64,000 bases of DNA. It comes from Prodigiosinella aquatilis. Lineage in GTDB: Bacteria > Pseudomonadota > Gammaproteobacteria > Enterobacterales > Enterobacteriaceae. Shown piece by piece: positions 52,253 to 62,441 of this stretch. A program made the translations under genes and the position numbers. Numbering within the stretch: the first letter of the stretch is position 1; each line of letters opens with the position of its first letter. Location: contig CP128857.1 of assembly GCA_030388725.1 (NCBI GenBank), positions 4,588,001 to 4,652,000 on the forward strand. The letters are read 5' to 3'. The notes under the pieces are model-generated. The model did not search any database. It was not told the origin of the DNA and was given only the letters and a program-made list of their open reading frames with translations.

Positions 52253-53383
52253 TCAGGAAAAGAAACTCAAAACAGTATTGATCACAGTACGCTGATTTAT
52301 ATTTTTCAGATTGTAAAACAGGGGTAGCCGCACTAAACGATCGCTCTCACGAGTCGTATAGTGATCTTCCCCTACAAAGCGTCCGAATCGCTGACCCGCA
52401 GGGCAATTGTGCAGTGGGATGTAGTGGAACACGGTCAGAATTTCCGCTTCCTTCATATGATTGATAAACGCCGCGCGTTCCGCCGTATCCCGTAGCTTGA
52501 TATAAAACATATGCGCATTGTGATCACAGTCGGCGGGGATATAAGGCAGTTCGAGCCGGCCCGCCGCCGCCAGCGGCTTAAACGCTTGCTCATAGTTTTG
52601 CCATAGCTGCAGGCGGCGATCATTAATGCGCTTCACAGTCTCCAGTTGTCCCCACAGATAGGCTGCCTGTATATCCGCCATCAAATAGCTGGAGCCGATA
52701 TCCCGCCAGGTATATTTATCGACTTGTCCCCGGAAAAACTGGCTGCGATTGGTACCTTTTTCACGAATGATTTCCGCCCGCTCAATCAGCGTCGGCTCAT
52801 TAATCAGCGTCGCCCCGCCTTCACCACCCGCAGTATAATTCTTGGTTTCATGAAAGCTGAAACACCCCACATGCCCGATGGATCCCAGCGGACGACCTTT
52901 ATAGCGCGACATCATCCCCTGCGCCGCATCCTCAACTACATGCAGGTGATATTTCTCCGCCAGCGCCATAATGACATCCATGTCACAACCCACGCCGGCA
53001 TAATGCACCGGAACAATAACTCTGGTCTTTTCAGTGATAGCCGCTTCGATTTTGCTTTCGTCGATGTTCATCGTATCCGGGCGAATATCCACAAACACAA
53101 TGCTGGCACCGCGCAGGACAAACGCGTTGGCAGTAGAAACAAATGTGTAGCTTGGCATGATCACTTCATCACCGGGCTGAATATTTAGCATAATGGCAGC
53201 CATTTCCAGCGATGCAGTACAGGAAGGCGTCAGCAGCACTTTCTGGCTGCCGGAATACTGCTCCAGCCATTGCTGACAACGGCGGGTAAAACCACCATCG
53301 CCACAAAGTTTCCCACTGCGCATCGCCGCCTGCATATACTCCAGCTCAGAACCCACAATGGCTGGCGCGTTAAAAGGAATCAT
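52253..53383 (-). CDS. wecE: dTDP-4-amino-4,6-dideoxygalactose transaminase
   Basis: WecE (RffA) is a PLP-dependent sugar aminotransferase that makes dTDP-Fuc4N for ECA. The 376-residue product matches E. coli WecE in length. It has VLLTPSCTASLEMAA, DEVIMPSYTFVSTANAFVL, VEDAAQGMMSRYKG and the PLP lysine in SFHETKNYTAGGEGG. It needs dTDP-4-keto-6-deoxyglucose, whose synthetic genes are not in this operon. Confidence 0.96.
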   Translation of the reverse strand: MIPFNAPAIVGSELEYMQAAMRSGKLCGDGGFTRRCQQWLEQYSGSQKVLLTPSCTASLEMAAIMLNIQPGDEVIMPSYTFVSTANAFVLRGASIVFVDIRPDTMNIDESKIEAAITEKTRVIVPVHYAGVGCDMDVIMALAEKYHLHVVEDAAQGMMSRYKGRPLGSIGHVGCFSFHETKNYTAGGEGGATLINEPTLIERAEIIREKGTNRSQFFRGQVDKYTWRDIGSSYLMADIQAAYLWGQLETVKRINDRRLQLWQNYEQAFKPLAAAGRLELPYIPADCDHNAHMFYIKLRDTAERAAFINHMKEAEILTVFHYIPLHNCPAGQRFGRFVGEDHYTTRESDRLVRLPLFYNLKNINQRTVINTVLSFFS

Positions 53384-53387
53384 CTCA

Positions 53388-54089
53388 TCACCTATATAAC
53401 CAGTAAGCAGTGCTTTCTACGCTGGCACCGCTGCGCAGATAAAGACGTATCGCCGCCACATTACTGATTTGTGTCGCGATCCATAGACGCTTGATACCAG
53501 CTTGTTGGCACCATCTTTCAGCCGACTGGATCAGCTGCAACCCAATCCCTTGGCCAGATCGCCCCGGCCAGACCGATAACAACCCAATACGGGCCTCATG
53601 ATCGGGCAACCTGCGCAATGTCACCCATCCCAGAGGTTGTCTGGCGTTATCTTCAAGCAGCAGACAAACATCATCAAACGTACCGCGCACCGCATTTTCC
53701 ACCCAGCAGGCATAAAAACGACCACTGTCATTTGGCTGATACCAGGGAGGACGAAAGCGGCTCAACCCAAAAGTATGGGCAGCGACCTCACGCAACAGAG
53801 GAATATCACGCTCATTAGCCACACGCAGGCCACTTGCCTTGATAAGAAGATTCGACGCAACATTCAGACTGAAGTCGATTTCTCCTTCCACCAGCCGGAA
53901 TCCCAGATTCGCCAGCGCGTCGGCTAATACCAACTGATCAGCGGCTACCTTCGCATGTGTCACCGCATAATGATCCAGTTGTGTGGCCGTCAGTTTCGGA
54001 GCTTCAGCATCGAACATCAACCGACCACTGAGAAGTTGAAAAAAATCGCTCTCCCAGCGTAATGGCTCAATATTGGCATAAACGGGCAT
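53388..54089 (-). CDS. wecD: dTDP-fucosamine acetyltransferase
   Basis: WecD (RffC) acetylates dTDP-Fuc4N with acetyl-CoA. The 233-residue GNAT protein (E. coli 224) has a variable N-terminal domain and a C-terminal GNAT fold: SRFRPPWYQPNDSGRFYACW, VENAVRGTFDDVCLL, GLLSVWPGRSGQGIGLQLIQ (acetyl-CoA loop) and the family end SGASVESTAYWLYR. It starts 65 bp after wecC; rffG and rffH, normally between them, are missing. Confidence 0.95.
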   Translation of the reverse strand: MPVYANIEPLRWESDFFQLLSGRLMFDAEAPKLTATQLDHYAVTHAKVAADQLVLADALANLGFRLVEGEIDFSLNVASNLLIKASGLRVANERDIPLLREVAAHTFGLSRFRPPWYQPNDSGRFYACWVENAVRGTFDDVCLLLEDNARQPLGWVTLRRLPDHEARIGLLSVWPGRSGQGIGLQLIQSAERWCQQAGIKRLWIATQISNVAAIRLYLRSGASVESTAYWLYR

Positions 54090-54154
54090 ACATGATTCCT
54101 GTTACTTCGTTAAGTACCAGTAAAGCCTGTGTCATCAGTTAATGAAAATCGGCT

Positions 54155-55417
54155 TCAACGCCAGATGCCTTTCGCATCAATAACCCAGGATTGGGTTACA
54201 TGGTCCGGGCTGATAGCACGAAACTGACGGTGATCGACTAACATCACGATAATATCGGCGTCACGCAATGCACGGGTCATATCTACTAATGTAGCCTGCC
54301 CACTCAAATCCGCCGGAAGTTGGTCGATATGTGGCTCTACAACCCATGTTTCACCAGAATGCCAACGGGCAATCATTTCGGTAATCATCATGGCCGGACT
54401 TTCCCGCAGATCATCAATATCGGGTTTAAACGCCAGGCCAAAGCAGGCAATCTTCACTTCACTGGCACGCTTATCACTTTGTGTTACACAGTCTGCCAAT
54501 GCGCGCTTAACACGGTCCACCACCCAGAGTGGCTTATCGTCATTTACCAACCGGGCCGTATAAATCAACCGGGCCAATTGTGGATTCTGTGACACGATAA
54601 ACCAGGGATCCACCGCGATACAATGGCCACCGACGCCAGGTCCCGGCTGAAGAATATTGACCCGGGGATGACGGTTTGCCAATCGGATAAGTTCCCATAC
54701 GTTAATATTCTGCTCCGCGCAAATCAGCGATAATTCATTGGCGAAGGCGATGTTAACGTCTCGGAAACTATTTTCTGTCAACTTGCACATTTCTGCCGTA
54801 CGGGAATGAGTAACTACACAATCACCTTCCAGAAAAATGTTATATAGCTCGCAGGCACGTTCAGAACAACGTGGTGTCATACCACCAATAACCCGGTCAT
54901 TATTTATCAGTTCCGTCATTATCTGCCCGGGTAATACCCGCTCAGGACAATAGGCGATATTAATATCCGCCGCATCGCCGACCTGCTGAGGAAAAGTTAA
55001 ATCAGGCCGTATCGTCGCCAGATGTTCAGCCAGCCATTCGGTTGTTCCCACCGGGGACGTCGATTCCAGAATAACCAAATCACCCCGTTTCAGAACCGGC
55101 GCGATAGATTCAGCCGCAGCCTGCACAGCTGAAAGATCCGGCTCATGGGCATGTTTAAATGGTGTCGGCACTGCAATCAGGAAAGCATCGGCCGGAACCG
55201 GCTGACTGAACGCCCGCAGGAAACCATTCTCCACGATAACTTTCACCTGCACCGCCAACTCCGGCTCGACGACATGAATCTCACCTCGATTGATGGTTTC
55301 CACCACATGCTTATTGACATCAATGCCAATAACTTTTTTTCTGCGAGAAGCGAAAGCCGCTGCCGTCGGCAGGCCGATATACCCCAAGCCAATGACTGAA
55401 ATTATTTCGAAACTCAT
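54155..55417 (-). CDS. wecC: UDP-N-acetyl-D-mannosamine dehydrogenase
   Basis: WecC oxidises UDP-ManNAc to UDP-ManNAcA with two NAD+. The 420 residues equal E. coli length. It has the Rossmann motif VIGLGYIGLPTAAAFA, ESTSPVGTTEWL, the catalytic Cys in GPGVGGHCIAVDPWF and KPDIDDLRESPAM. It overlaps wecB by 4 bp. Confidence 0.97.
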   Translation of the reverse strand: MSFEIISVIGLGYIGLPTAAAFASRRKKVIGIDVNKHVVETINRGEIHVVEPELAVQVKVIVENGFLRAFSQPVPADAFLIAVPTPFKHAHEPDLSAVQAAAESIAPVLKRGDLVILESTSPVGTTEWLAEHLATIRPDLTFPQQVGDAADINIAYCPERVLPGQIMTELINNDRVIGGMTPRCSERACELYNIFLEGDCVVTHSRTAEMCKLTENSFRDVNIAFANELSLICAEQNINVWELIRLANRHPRVNILQPGPGVGGHCIAVDPWFIVSQNPQLARLIYTARLVNDDKPLWVVDRVKRALADCVTQSDKRASEVKIACFGLAFKPDIDDLRESPAMMITEMIARWHSGETWVVEPHIDQLPADLSGQATLVDMTRALRDADIIVMLVDHRQFRAISPDHVTQSWVIDAKGIWR

Positions 55418-56544
55418 ACCGTTACCTGATGTTGTTTTAAAACGTCGATAATGCGTTGACTGGCATGTCCGTCACCATAGGGATTATGCGCATGAGTCAT
55501 AGTCTGATAAGCGTCGTCATCCGTAAGCAATTCCGAGACATTAGCCAGAATTTTAGCAGCATCAGTGCCAACCAACCTGACCGTGCCAGCAACCAGCGCC
55601 TCCGGCCTTTCCGTAGTTTCCCTCATCACCAGTACCGGTTTACCCAGTGAAGGCGCTTCTTCCTGGATGCCACCAGAGTCCGTCAAGATCAGATAAGCAC
55701 GGTTCATCAGGTAGACAAACGGCAAATAATCCTGCGGACCAATCAAAAAAATATTATCAATACCGTTGAGAATTCGGTTAACCGGCTCGCTGACATTCGG
55801 GTTGAGATGTACCGGATAAACAATCTGGACATCAGGATGATGACGGGCGATATCTGCCAGCGCGCTACATATGCGCTCAAATCCATCACCGAAACTCTCA
55901 CGCCGATGCCCGGTCACCAGCAGCATTCTTTTGTGCTCATCAAGAAAACGATACTGTTTATCCAGACTGCGGCACAACGCCGCGTTGCTGATAATATGTT
56001 TTTTTACCCAGAGCAACGAATCAATGACCGTATTTCCCGTAACGAAAATATGCGAGTCAGGAAGATTCTCTTTTAACAGATTCTGGCGAGCGCTTTGTGT
56101 TGGTGCAAAATGGAACATTGCCAGATGCCCGGTTAGCTTACGGTTTGCTTCTTCCGGCCAGGGGGAATAAAGATTACCCGTGCGCAATCCCGCTTCTACA
56201 TGTCCAACAGGAATACGCTGGTAGAATGCCGCCAAACTGGTGATCAACGTAGTGGTGGTATCACCATGAACCAGTACCAAATCAGGTTTGAAGCTTTCCA
56301 TGACCGGCTGTAAGCCTTCCAGAATCCGGCAGGATATATCACTGAGGTTTTGCCCCGGCTGCATGACATTCAGGTCATGATCTGGCGTGATATCAAACAG
56401 ACGCAGCACCTGATCCAACATCTCTCGATGCTGCGCGGTCACACAAATTCTTGATTCAAAAAATTCATCCTGAGCTAGAGCATGAACCAGCGGAGCCATT
56501 TTTATGGCCTCGGGACGAGTACCAAAAACAGTCAACACTTTCAC
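55414..56544 (-). CDS. wecB: UDP-N-acetylglucosamine 2-epimerase
   Basis: WecB converts UDP-GlcNAc to UDP-ManNAc for ECA. The 376 residues equal E. coli length. Visible: TVFGTRPEAIKMAPLVHAL at the N-terminus, LVHGDTTTTL, GHVEAGLRTGNLYSPWPEE, VTGHRRESFGDGF, and TDSGGIQEEAPSLGKPVLV. It overlaps wecC by 4 bp and lies 70 bp after wzzE. Confidence 0.97.
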   Translation of the reverse strand: MKVLTVFGTRPEAIKMAPLVHALAQDEFFESRICVTAQHREMLDQVLRLFDITPDHDLNVMQPGQNLSDISCRILEGLQPVMESFKPDLVLVHGDTTTTLITSLAAFYQRIPVGHVEAGLRTGNLYSPWPEEANRKLTGHLAMFHFAPTQSARQNLLKENLPDSHIFVTGNTVIDSLLWVKKHIISNAALCRSLDKQYRFLDEHKRMLLVTGHRRESFGDGFERICSALADIARHHPDVQIVYPVHLNPNVSEPVNRILNGIDNIFLIGPQDYLPFVYLMNRAYLILTDSGGIQEEAPSLGKPVLVMRETTERPEALVAGTVRLVGTDAAKILANVSELLTDDDAYQTMTHAHNPYGDGHASQRIIDVLKQHQVTV

Positions 56545-56614
56545 AATGACTCTCTTTAATCAGGTTAGATGTAGCCTTCTGCCCATCAGGAATGATGTGC
56601 CTGGATATTACCGG

Positions 56615-57661
56615 TTAACGGGGATGGCGTACCAATGCAACACCTGCCCCGATTAACAGACCGATAGCGCCCCACATTGCCAGCAAAAAAAGGCGGCGGG
56701 GACTATCTCGCTTAACAGGCTCTTCGGGTGTACGCAGATATCGGTAAGTCTGAATGTTTTTATTCAATGTCGGGCCAGCATCAAGGATGGTCAATATCGC
56801 CCGGTTTTGATCATAATCTATGTCGTATTGTGGGCCGTTGGCTTTCAGTGAAGCCAATCGAGCCATCAGCACTGGTGTTCCCAATAAAAACATTTCCGAT
56901 ACGGGCAACGCATCAGGAAGCTTACTGGTTTGGTTATGGTTGATTCCTTGCTGTCTGGCAATCGTCAATCCTTGTTCAACATTGTGCAATTCACGGTTAT
57001 AAATGGCTTGGGAGACAGCTTCCTGCTGCTTGATTTGTGAACGAATAAAGGTTGTTTTGGCAACCCAAAGCCCCTTCAGTTCATCATTGAGGTGAGTGAT
57101 AGCCCGTTGATTTGAAAAGTTGATGTACTGGCGTAATAACATGTCCGCATCGGTGGCCGTCTCTGCCGTCAACTTCACACTATCATTAGTCTTTTTGACA
57201 TCGTTATGCGAAGTAAACTGAATATTATTTATCAACTTATCCAGCAAAATAGCATCCGCTTTCCTATTACCTTCCTTGCGCGATAGGTAGTATTCAGACT
57301 GTAACCAAAAATCACGCTGGGTATCGTAAGCAGCCAGTTGCATGATAAATTCAGCGTAAACATCCGCAGCGACAGATGGTGACTCAGGTCCAGAGACCGG
57401 AAATGCCTTAGTGTCAAGATTACGCAGCAACTGCTGTTGGGAGTAGAATCCGTTCAGCATATCCACTGTCGGTTTATCGGTTACTGCTATAGCACCCCAT
57501 TTCTGTGGGGCAAGATAAGAATAAATCAGGGCAAAGAGCACAAACAGCGCAGTGATACCCAGCACCCATACTTTTCCACACCAAAGCGCACAAAATACGC
57601 TACGAAGATCCAGCGCATTCTCTAACTGCTCATCCGAGACAGAAATATTATTCGTTCTCAT
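56615..57661 (-). CDS. wzzE: ECA polysaccharide chain-length regulator WzzE
   Basis: WzzE is a polysaccharide co-polymerase that sets ECA chain length. The 348 residues (E. coli 348) have an N-terminal transmembrane helix (VWVLGITALFVLFALIYSYL), a large helical periplasmic domain and a C-terminal helix (LFLLAMWGAIGLLIGAGVAL) with the Pro-containing PVKRDSPRR entry. It lies 21 bp downstream of wecA. Confidence 0.95.
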   Translation of the reverse strand: MRTNNISVSDEQLENALDLRSVFCALWCGKVWVLGITALFVLFALIYSYLAPQKWGAIAVTDKPTVDMLNGFYSQQQLLRNLDTKAFPVSGPESPSVAADVYAEFIMQLAAYDTQRDFWLQSEYYLSRKEGNRKADAILLDKLINNIQFTSHNDVKKTNDSVKLTAETATDADMLLRQYINFSNQRAITHLNDELKGLWVAKTTFIRSQIKQQEAVSQAIYNRELHNVEQGLTIARQQGINHNQTSKLPDALPVSEMFLLGTPVLMARLASLKANGPQYDIDYDQNRAILTILDAGPTLNKNIQTYRYLRTPEEPVKRDSPRRLFLLAMWGAIGLLIGAGVALVRHPR

Positions 57662-57682
57662 TACTTCCCCAAACTGATCTGG

Positions 57683-58774
57683 TTAATATGACTGACTACT
57701 TGGCCGACGCATACGCCGTTTTACACGTTTAATCAACCGTGCAACACGCCAGGCTCGTTTGAGACAGTAACCATACAAGAAGAATGCGAGCAAAAATAAT
57801 ACCAGCATGAACCATTCGGGAATGAACAACAGATATTCACCCAAAATACCCACGGCGGCTAGCACTAGCGCCGCCAATGTAATCAGTACAAACGCCTGGC
57901 GTGAAGTAAATCCTGCCCGCATGATCAAATGATGGATATGCTGCCGATCCGGTGAAAATGGACTCATTCCTTTACGTAACCGACGGTACATGGTGGCAAC
58001 CATATCCATCAGCGGTATGGCGATAATCCACAACGCAGTTACCGGATGTATAACATGATTGGGTCCCTGAGTACTCTGCAACAATAGCCATATTGCAGTG
58101 AACCCAATCATGGTACTTCCCGCATCACCCATAAAAACTTTATACCGTTTCCCGAGTACACCAAGGTTCAACAAGATATAAGGAAGGGTGGCTGCAATCA
58201 TGGCAAAACACCACAATGCCAGGCTGGTATTGCCACTTTCGTACAGCAAGAACCCCAAGGCGCCAAATGACACACAAGAAAGGCCGCCAAGCAACCCATC
58301 AATACCGTCAACCATATTAAACGCATTGATCGCGGCCCAAACTGCAAGTAGTGTCAGTACATGACCGAATGGCCCGGCGCCAAGATCCCAAGACCCCAGG
58401 ATACGCCCAAAGTGCTGTAAGTATAGATTGGCATGCACCATCATCAACATGGCGACAACAGCTTGCATAGCGGCACGAATCCAGGCACTGATATCAAAGC
58501 GATCATCCAGTGCACCAACAAACACCAACGCACCTGAACAAATCAGGTACAACTGGAAATTCGGGATGTGATAATTAGTGATTACCGATGTAAAACAGAT
58601 ACCCGCATAAACTGAGATTCCGCCTACTAATGGGATCAGCCCCTGATGGCGTTTACGAAAATCCGGACGATCAACCAGCCCTATTTTTTTTGCCACCTTG
58701 CGAGAAAAAAACAGAAAGGCAAAAGAAAACAAAAAGATAAATACTAATTCGGTACTCATAATGAGTAAATTCAC
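57683..58774 (-). CDS. wecA: Undecaprenyl-phosphate GlcNAc-1-phosphate transferase
   Basis: WecA starts ECA (and many O-antigens) by transferring GlcNAc-1-P to undecaprenyl phosphate. The 363-residue, 11-helix protein shows RPDFRKRHQGLIPLVGG, ALDDRFDIS (Asp pair), INAFNMVDGIDGLLGGLS, VFMGDAGSTMIGF and the His motif FSPDRQHIHHLIMRAG. First gene of the wec operon; about 190 bp upstream, up to the rho terminator, must hold the promoter. Confidence 0.97.
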   Translation of the reverse strand: MNLLIMSTELVFIFLFSFAFLFFSRKVAKKIGLVDRPDFRKRHQGLIPLVGGISVYAGICFTSVITNYHIPNFQLYLICSGALVFVGALDDRFDISAWIRAAMQAVVAMLMMVHANLYLQHFGRILGSWDLGAGPFGHVLTLLAVWAAINAFNMVDGIDGLLGGLSCVSFGALGFLLYESGNTSLALWCFAMIAATLPYILLNLGVLGKRYKVFMGDAGSTMIGFTAIWLLLQSTQGPNHVIHPVTALWIIAIPLMDMVATMYRRLRKGMSPFSPDRQHIHHLIMRAGFTSRQAFVLITLAALVLAAVGILGEYLLFIPEWFMLVLFLLAFFLYGYCLKRAWRVARLIKRVKRRMRRPSSQSY

Positions 58775-58965
58775 CGTTCACAGCAGTTAATGAGACTACG
58801 GCTGTTCTATTGTATGCCTTGTTATGCCTAACTTGTTACCATCTCGATGAATAATACTGGGTCAACAATGGATTGCCACCATTACTCATCCGGGTAGGCG
58901 CTCGTAGTATAAAGATACGTAGTTTATAAAATTTATCTATTCTCTACCATTATAGGTGAATAGAA

Positions 58966-58995
58966 ATAAAAAACGCCACGACCCGCGTGGCGTTT
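58966..58995 (-). terminator. Intrinsic terminator of rho
   Basis: The stem AAACGCCACG/CGTGGCGTTT with a 5-nt loop is followed on the minus strand by T-rich sequence, 18 bp after the rho stop codon. It also ends in TTTT on the plus strand. Confidence 0.85.
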
Positions 58996-59013
58996 TCTCA
59001 TACCAAAGCATTT

Positions 59014-60273
59014 TTACGAACGTTTCATCATGTCGAAGAACTCATCATTGGTTTTCGTCATTGCCAGCTTATTAATCAGGAACTCCATCGCATCAGTTTC
59101 ACCCATAGGATGAATGATTTTGCGCAGAATCCACATTTTCTGTAGCTCTTCAGATGTGGTTAACAACTCTTCCTTACGTGTACCGGAACGGTTGTAGTCA
59201 ATCGCGGGGAACACACGTTTTTCTGCGATCTTACGAGAGAGATGCAGTTCCATGTTGCCAGTACCTTTAAACTCTTCGTAGATCACTTCATCCATTTTGG
59301 AGCCGGTGTCGATTAACGCCGTGGCAATAATCGTCAGACTGCCACCTTCTTCAACGTTACGTGCAGCGCCAAAGAAACGTTTAGGGCGATGTAAAGCGTT
59401 AGCATCCACACCGCCGGTTAATACTTTACCCGACGATGGTACGACGGTGTTATAGGCGCGCGCCAGACGAGTAATGGAGTCCAGCAGAATAATGACATCT
59501 TTTTTGTGCTCAACAAGACGCTTGGCTTTCTCGATCACCATCTCAGCAACTTGCACATGGCGGGAAGCCGGTTCATCAAAGGTAGAAGCTATCACCTCTC
59601 CTTTAACCAAACGCTGCATCTCTGTGACTTCTTCCGGACGTTCGTCAATCAGCAACACCATCAGCACGCAATCAGGATGGTTATACGCAATATTCTGCGC
59701 AATATTCTGCAACAACATGGTCTTCCCGGCTTTCGGCGGAGCCACAATCAGTCCACGCTGACCACGGCCAATCGGCGCAGCCAGATCCAGCACACGGGCA
59801 GTCAAATCTTCAGTAGAACCGTTACCACGTTCCATACGCAGGCGCGAATTAGCATGCAGCGGAGTCAGGTTCTCAAACAGAATCTTACTGCGCGCATTTT
59901 CAGGTTTGTCATAGTTAACTTCGTTAACTTTCAACAAGGCAAAATAACGTTCTCCCTCTTTCGGCGGGCGAATTTTACCAGAGATAGTATCACCGGTACG
60001 AAGGTTAAACCGGCGGATTTGACTGGGAGAAACATAGATATCATCAGGACCGGCGAGGTAGGAGCTGTCAGCAGAGCGGAGGAAACCAAAACCATCCTGC
60101 AATATTTCCAGCACACCGTCGCCAAAAATATCTTCGCCACTTTTGGCATGCTGCTTAAGTATGGCGAAAATAATATCCTGTTTACGCATACGAGCCAGAT
60201 TTTCCAGCCCCATATTTTCGCCAAGTGTAATTAACTCAGAAACTGGCGTGTTCTTTAATTCGGTAAGATTCAT
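59014..60273 (-). CDS. rho: Transcription termination factor Rho
   Basis: Rho is the hexameric RNA translocase for factor-dependent termination. Starting at MNLTELKNTPVSELITLGEN (60273) the product has 419 residues, the E. coli length; the frame is open 59 codons further upstream without similarity. It has the N-terminal helix bundle, RNA-binding cold-shock fold (GFGFLRS, SQIRRFNLRTGD), Walker A PPKAGKTMLLQ, Walker B VIILLDSITRLARAYN and the R-loop/secondary RNA site near GGVDANALHRPKRFFGAARN. It is surely functional. Confidence 0.98.
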   Translation of the reverse strand: MNLTELKNTPVSELITLGENMGLENLARMRKQDIIFAILKQHAKSGEDIFGDGVLEILQDGFGFLRSADSSYLAGPDDIYVSPSQIRRFNLRTGDTISGKIRPPKEGERYFALLKVNEVNYDKPENARSKILFENLTPLHANSRLRMERGNGSTEDLTARVLDLAAPIGRGQRGLIVAPPKAGKTMLLQNIAQNIAYNHPDCVLMVLLIDERPEEVTEMQRLVKGEVIASTFDEPASRHVQVAEMVIEKAKRLVEHKKDVIILLDSITRLARAYNTVVPSSGKVLTGGVDANALHRPKRFFGAARNVEEGGSLTIIATALIDTGSKMDEVIYEEFKGTGNMELHLSRKIAEKRVFPAIDYNRSGTRKEELLTTSEELQKMWILRKIIHPMGETDAMEFLINKLAMTKTNDEFFDMMKRS

Positions 60274-60695
60274 AATGGTGGGTTCTTTAACTCGGGGTAA
60301 ATCTCGAACTATTAATGTGAATGGTATGGCAGGATCATCCGTGCCTCTATAAACAGCCTTCAATCGCCGAATGCCAGCATCTTTTCGAGCTGAAGTCACG
60401 CGGACTTTGCACATACACACGGCAAGAGATCGAAGACACCTTAAAACCAATTAATTTAAAACTGTTAGATTGCCCAAATCAGATAAACAGACATTCGTTA
60501 ATCAATGACTTTCCGATTTTGACACAGAATAATGCTTTAGATTTTAACTCTCAGGTTTAAGCCTAGAGGCTCAAACATAGGTAAGTACGATATGCAGTAT
60601 TGACGAATCTAGCACGCTTCCCCGTGGGCGTCCAGCGGTCAATATGAGAAATTCTTACTGTCCACTGTCGCCCAGGGTATTGCAGATATAACAAA
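60274..60695 (-). other. Long rho leader region
   Basis: About 420 nt separate trxA and rho. In E. coli this leader encodes the short rhoL peptide and mediates autogenous attenuation. I cannot identify a rhoL-like frame here; the only short frames are 9-13 codons. No intrinsic terminator for trxA is evident. Confidence 0.45.
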
Positions 60696-61022
60696 TTACA
60701 AATTAGCGTTCAGGAACTCTTTTAACTGGCCCTTAGACAAAGCCCCTACTTTTGTTGCTGCCACTTCACCGTTCTTGAACAACAGTAAGGTGGGAATACC
60801 ACGAATGCCATATTTCGGCGCAGTAGCTGGATTTTCATCAATGTTCAGTTTAGTGACCGTTAATTTACCCACGTACTCTTCAGCAATTTCATCCAGTATA
60901 GGGGCAATCATTTTACACGGACCACACCACTCAGCCCAGAAATCAACCAGTGTTACGCCCTCAGCCTGCAATACTTCCGTATCGAAACTACCATCAGTCA
61001 GGTGAACAATTTTATCACTCAT
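60696..61022 (-). CDS. trxA: Thioredoxin 1
   Basis: TrxA is the main cytosolic disulfide reductase. The 108 residues have the active site WCGPC (residues 32-36), Asp27 in LVDFWAEW, and the cis-Pro in GIRGIPTLLLF. It lies upstream of rho and is divergent from rhlB, as in E. coli. Confidence 0.98.
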   Translation of the reverse strand: MSDKIVHLTDGSFDTEVLQAEGVTLVDFWAEWCGPCKMIAPILDEIAEEYVGKLTVTKLNIDENPATAPKYGIRGIPTLLLFKNGEVAATKVGALSKGQLKEFLNANL

Positions 61023-61141
61023 GTTTTACTCCGCAGGATTATGTCTACCTAGTTGGTGTAGCATTAACCAACCATGAGGTTGACTTTATTTCACTGGATA
61101 CGCTTTCGTAAAGCAATAGTTAACTGATATTCTACCACACT

Positions 61142-62434
61142 ATGAGCAAAACATACTTAACTGAACAGAAGTTTTCCGACTTCGCACTGCACCCGAAAGT
61201 TATCGAAGCACTTGAAAGTAAAGGGTTTCATAACTGCACACCCATCCAGGCTTTGGCTCTGCCATTGACCTTGTCAGGGCGTGATGTAGCGGGACAAGCG
61301 CAAACCGGTACGGGCAAGACGCTGGCTTTTTTAGCGTCTACTTTCCATTATCTGCTTTCTCACCCCGCCTCAGCTGAACGTCAGACCAACCAACCACGGG
61401 CCTTGATTATGGCCCCCACACGTGAACTGGCAGTACAAATCCATTCCGATGCGGAAGCACTTGCGCGCATTACCGGATTGAAATTAGGCCTGGCCTATGG
61501 TGGCGATGGTTATGACAAACAACTGAAAGTGCTAGAAAGCGGGGTAGATATCCTGGTCGGCACTACGGGCCGCCTGATCGATTATGCCAAGCAGAACCAT
61601 ATCAGTCTGGGCGCGATTCAGGTTATCGTACTGGATGAGGCCGATCGTATGTACGATCTGGGTTTCATCAAAGATATCCGCTGGCTGTTCCGCCGGATGC
61701 CACCGGTAAATCAGCGTTTAAACATGCTGTTCTCCGCCACGCTATCCTATCGCGTGCGCGAATTAGCGTTCGAGCAGATGAACAATGCGGAATACATAGA
61801 AATCGAACCGGAGCAAAAAACCGGTTATCGCATTACAGAAGAGCTATTTTATCCTTCTAACGAAGAAAAAATGCGGTTGTTACAGACACTGATTGAGGAA
61901 GAGTGGCCTGATCGCTGTATTATTTTTTCCAATACCAAACACCGTTGTGAAGACATCTGGGGTCACCTCGCTGCCGACGGGCATCGTGTCGGGTTGCTAA
62001 CCGGGGATGTGGCACAGAAAAAACGACTGCGTATCTTGGATGATTTCACCCATGGCAATTTGGATATTCTGGTCGCCACCGATGTTGCTGCCCGTGGCCT
62101 GCATATCCCCGCCGTTACCCACGTATTCAACTATGATCTGCCGGATGACTGTGAAGACTATGTCCACCGCATTGGTCGTACAGGTCGCGCTGGTGCCAGT
62201 GGTTACTCAATAAGCCTGGCTTGCGAAGAATACGCACTGAATCTTACTGCTATTGAAAGCTATATTGGACACCATATTCCTGTCAGCAAGTATGACAGCG
62301 ATGCATTATTGACCGACTTACCCGCACCGAAGCGGCTGACTCGTCCGCGTTCCAATAGCGGCCCTCGTCGGCACAATTCACCGCGTCGTAGCGGAGCCGG
62401 AGCACCACGTAACAACCGTAAACGAGCGAGCTGA
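61142..62434 (+). CDS. rhlB: DEAD-box RNA helicase RhlB
   Basis: RhlB unwinds RNA within the RNase E degradosome. The 430 residues (E. coli 421) contain the Q motif FHNCTPIQALALPL, Walker A AQTGTGKTLAF (residues about 51-61), PTRELAVQI, DEADRMYDLGF, SATLSYRV, ATDVAARGLHI and HRIGRTGRAGASG, ending in a basic Arg/Ser/Gly tail. gppA follows after 7 bp. Confidence 0.97.
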   Translation: MSKTYLTEQKFSDFALHPKVIEALESKGFHNCTPIQALALPLTLSGRDVAGQAQTGTGKTLAFLASTFHYLLSHPASAERQTNQPRALIMAPTRELAVQIHSDAEALARITGLKLGLAYGGDGYDKQLKVLESGVDILVGTTGRLIDYAKQNHISLGAIQVIVLDEADRMYDLGFIKDIRWLFRRMPPVNQRLNMLFSATLSYRVRELAFEQMNNAEYIEIEPEQKTGYRITEELFYPSNEEKMRLLQTLIEEEWPDRCIIFSNTKHRCEDIWGHLAADGHRVGLLTGDVAQKKRLRILDDFTHGNLDILVATDVAARGLHIPAVTHVFNYDLPDDCEDYVHRIGRTGRAGASGYSISLACEEYALNLTAIESYIGHHIPVSKYDSDALLTDLPAPKRLTRPRSNSGPRRHNSPRRSGAGAPRNNRKRAS

Positions 62435-62441
62435 TTCGCCG

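Noticed and set aside
60274..60695. rhoL leader peptide
   Set aside because: No frame resembling the E. coli 33-residue peptide; only 9-13 codon frames were found.
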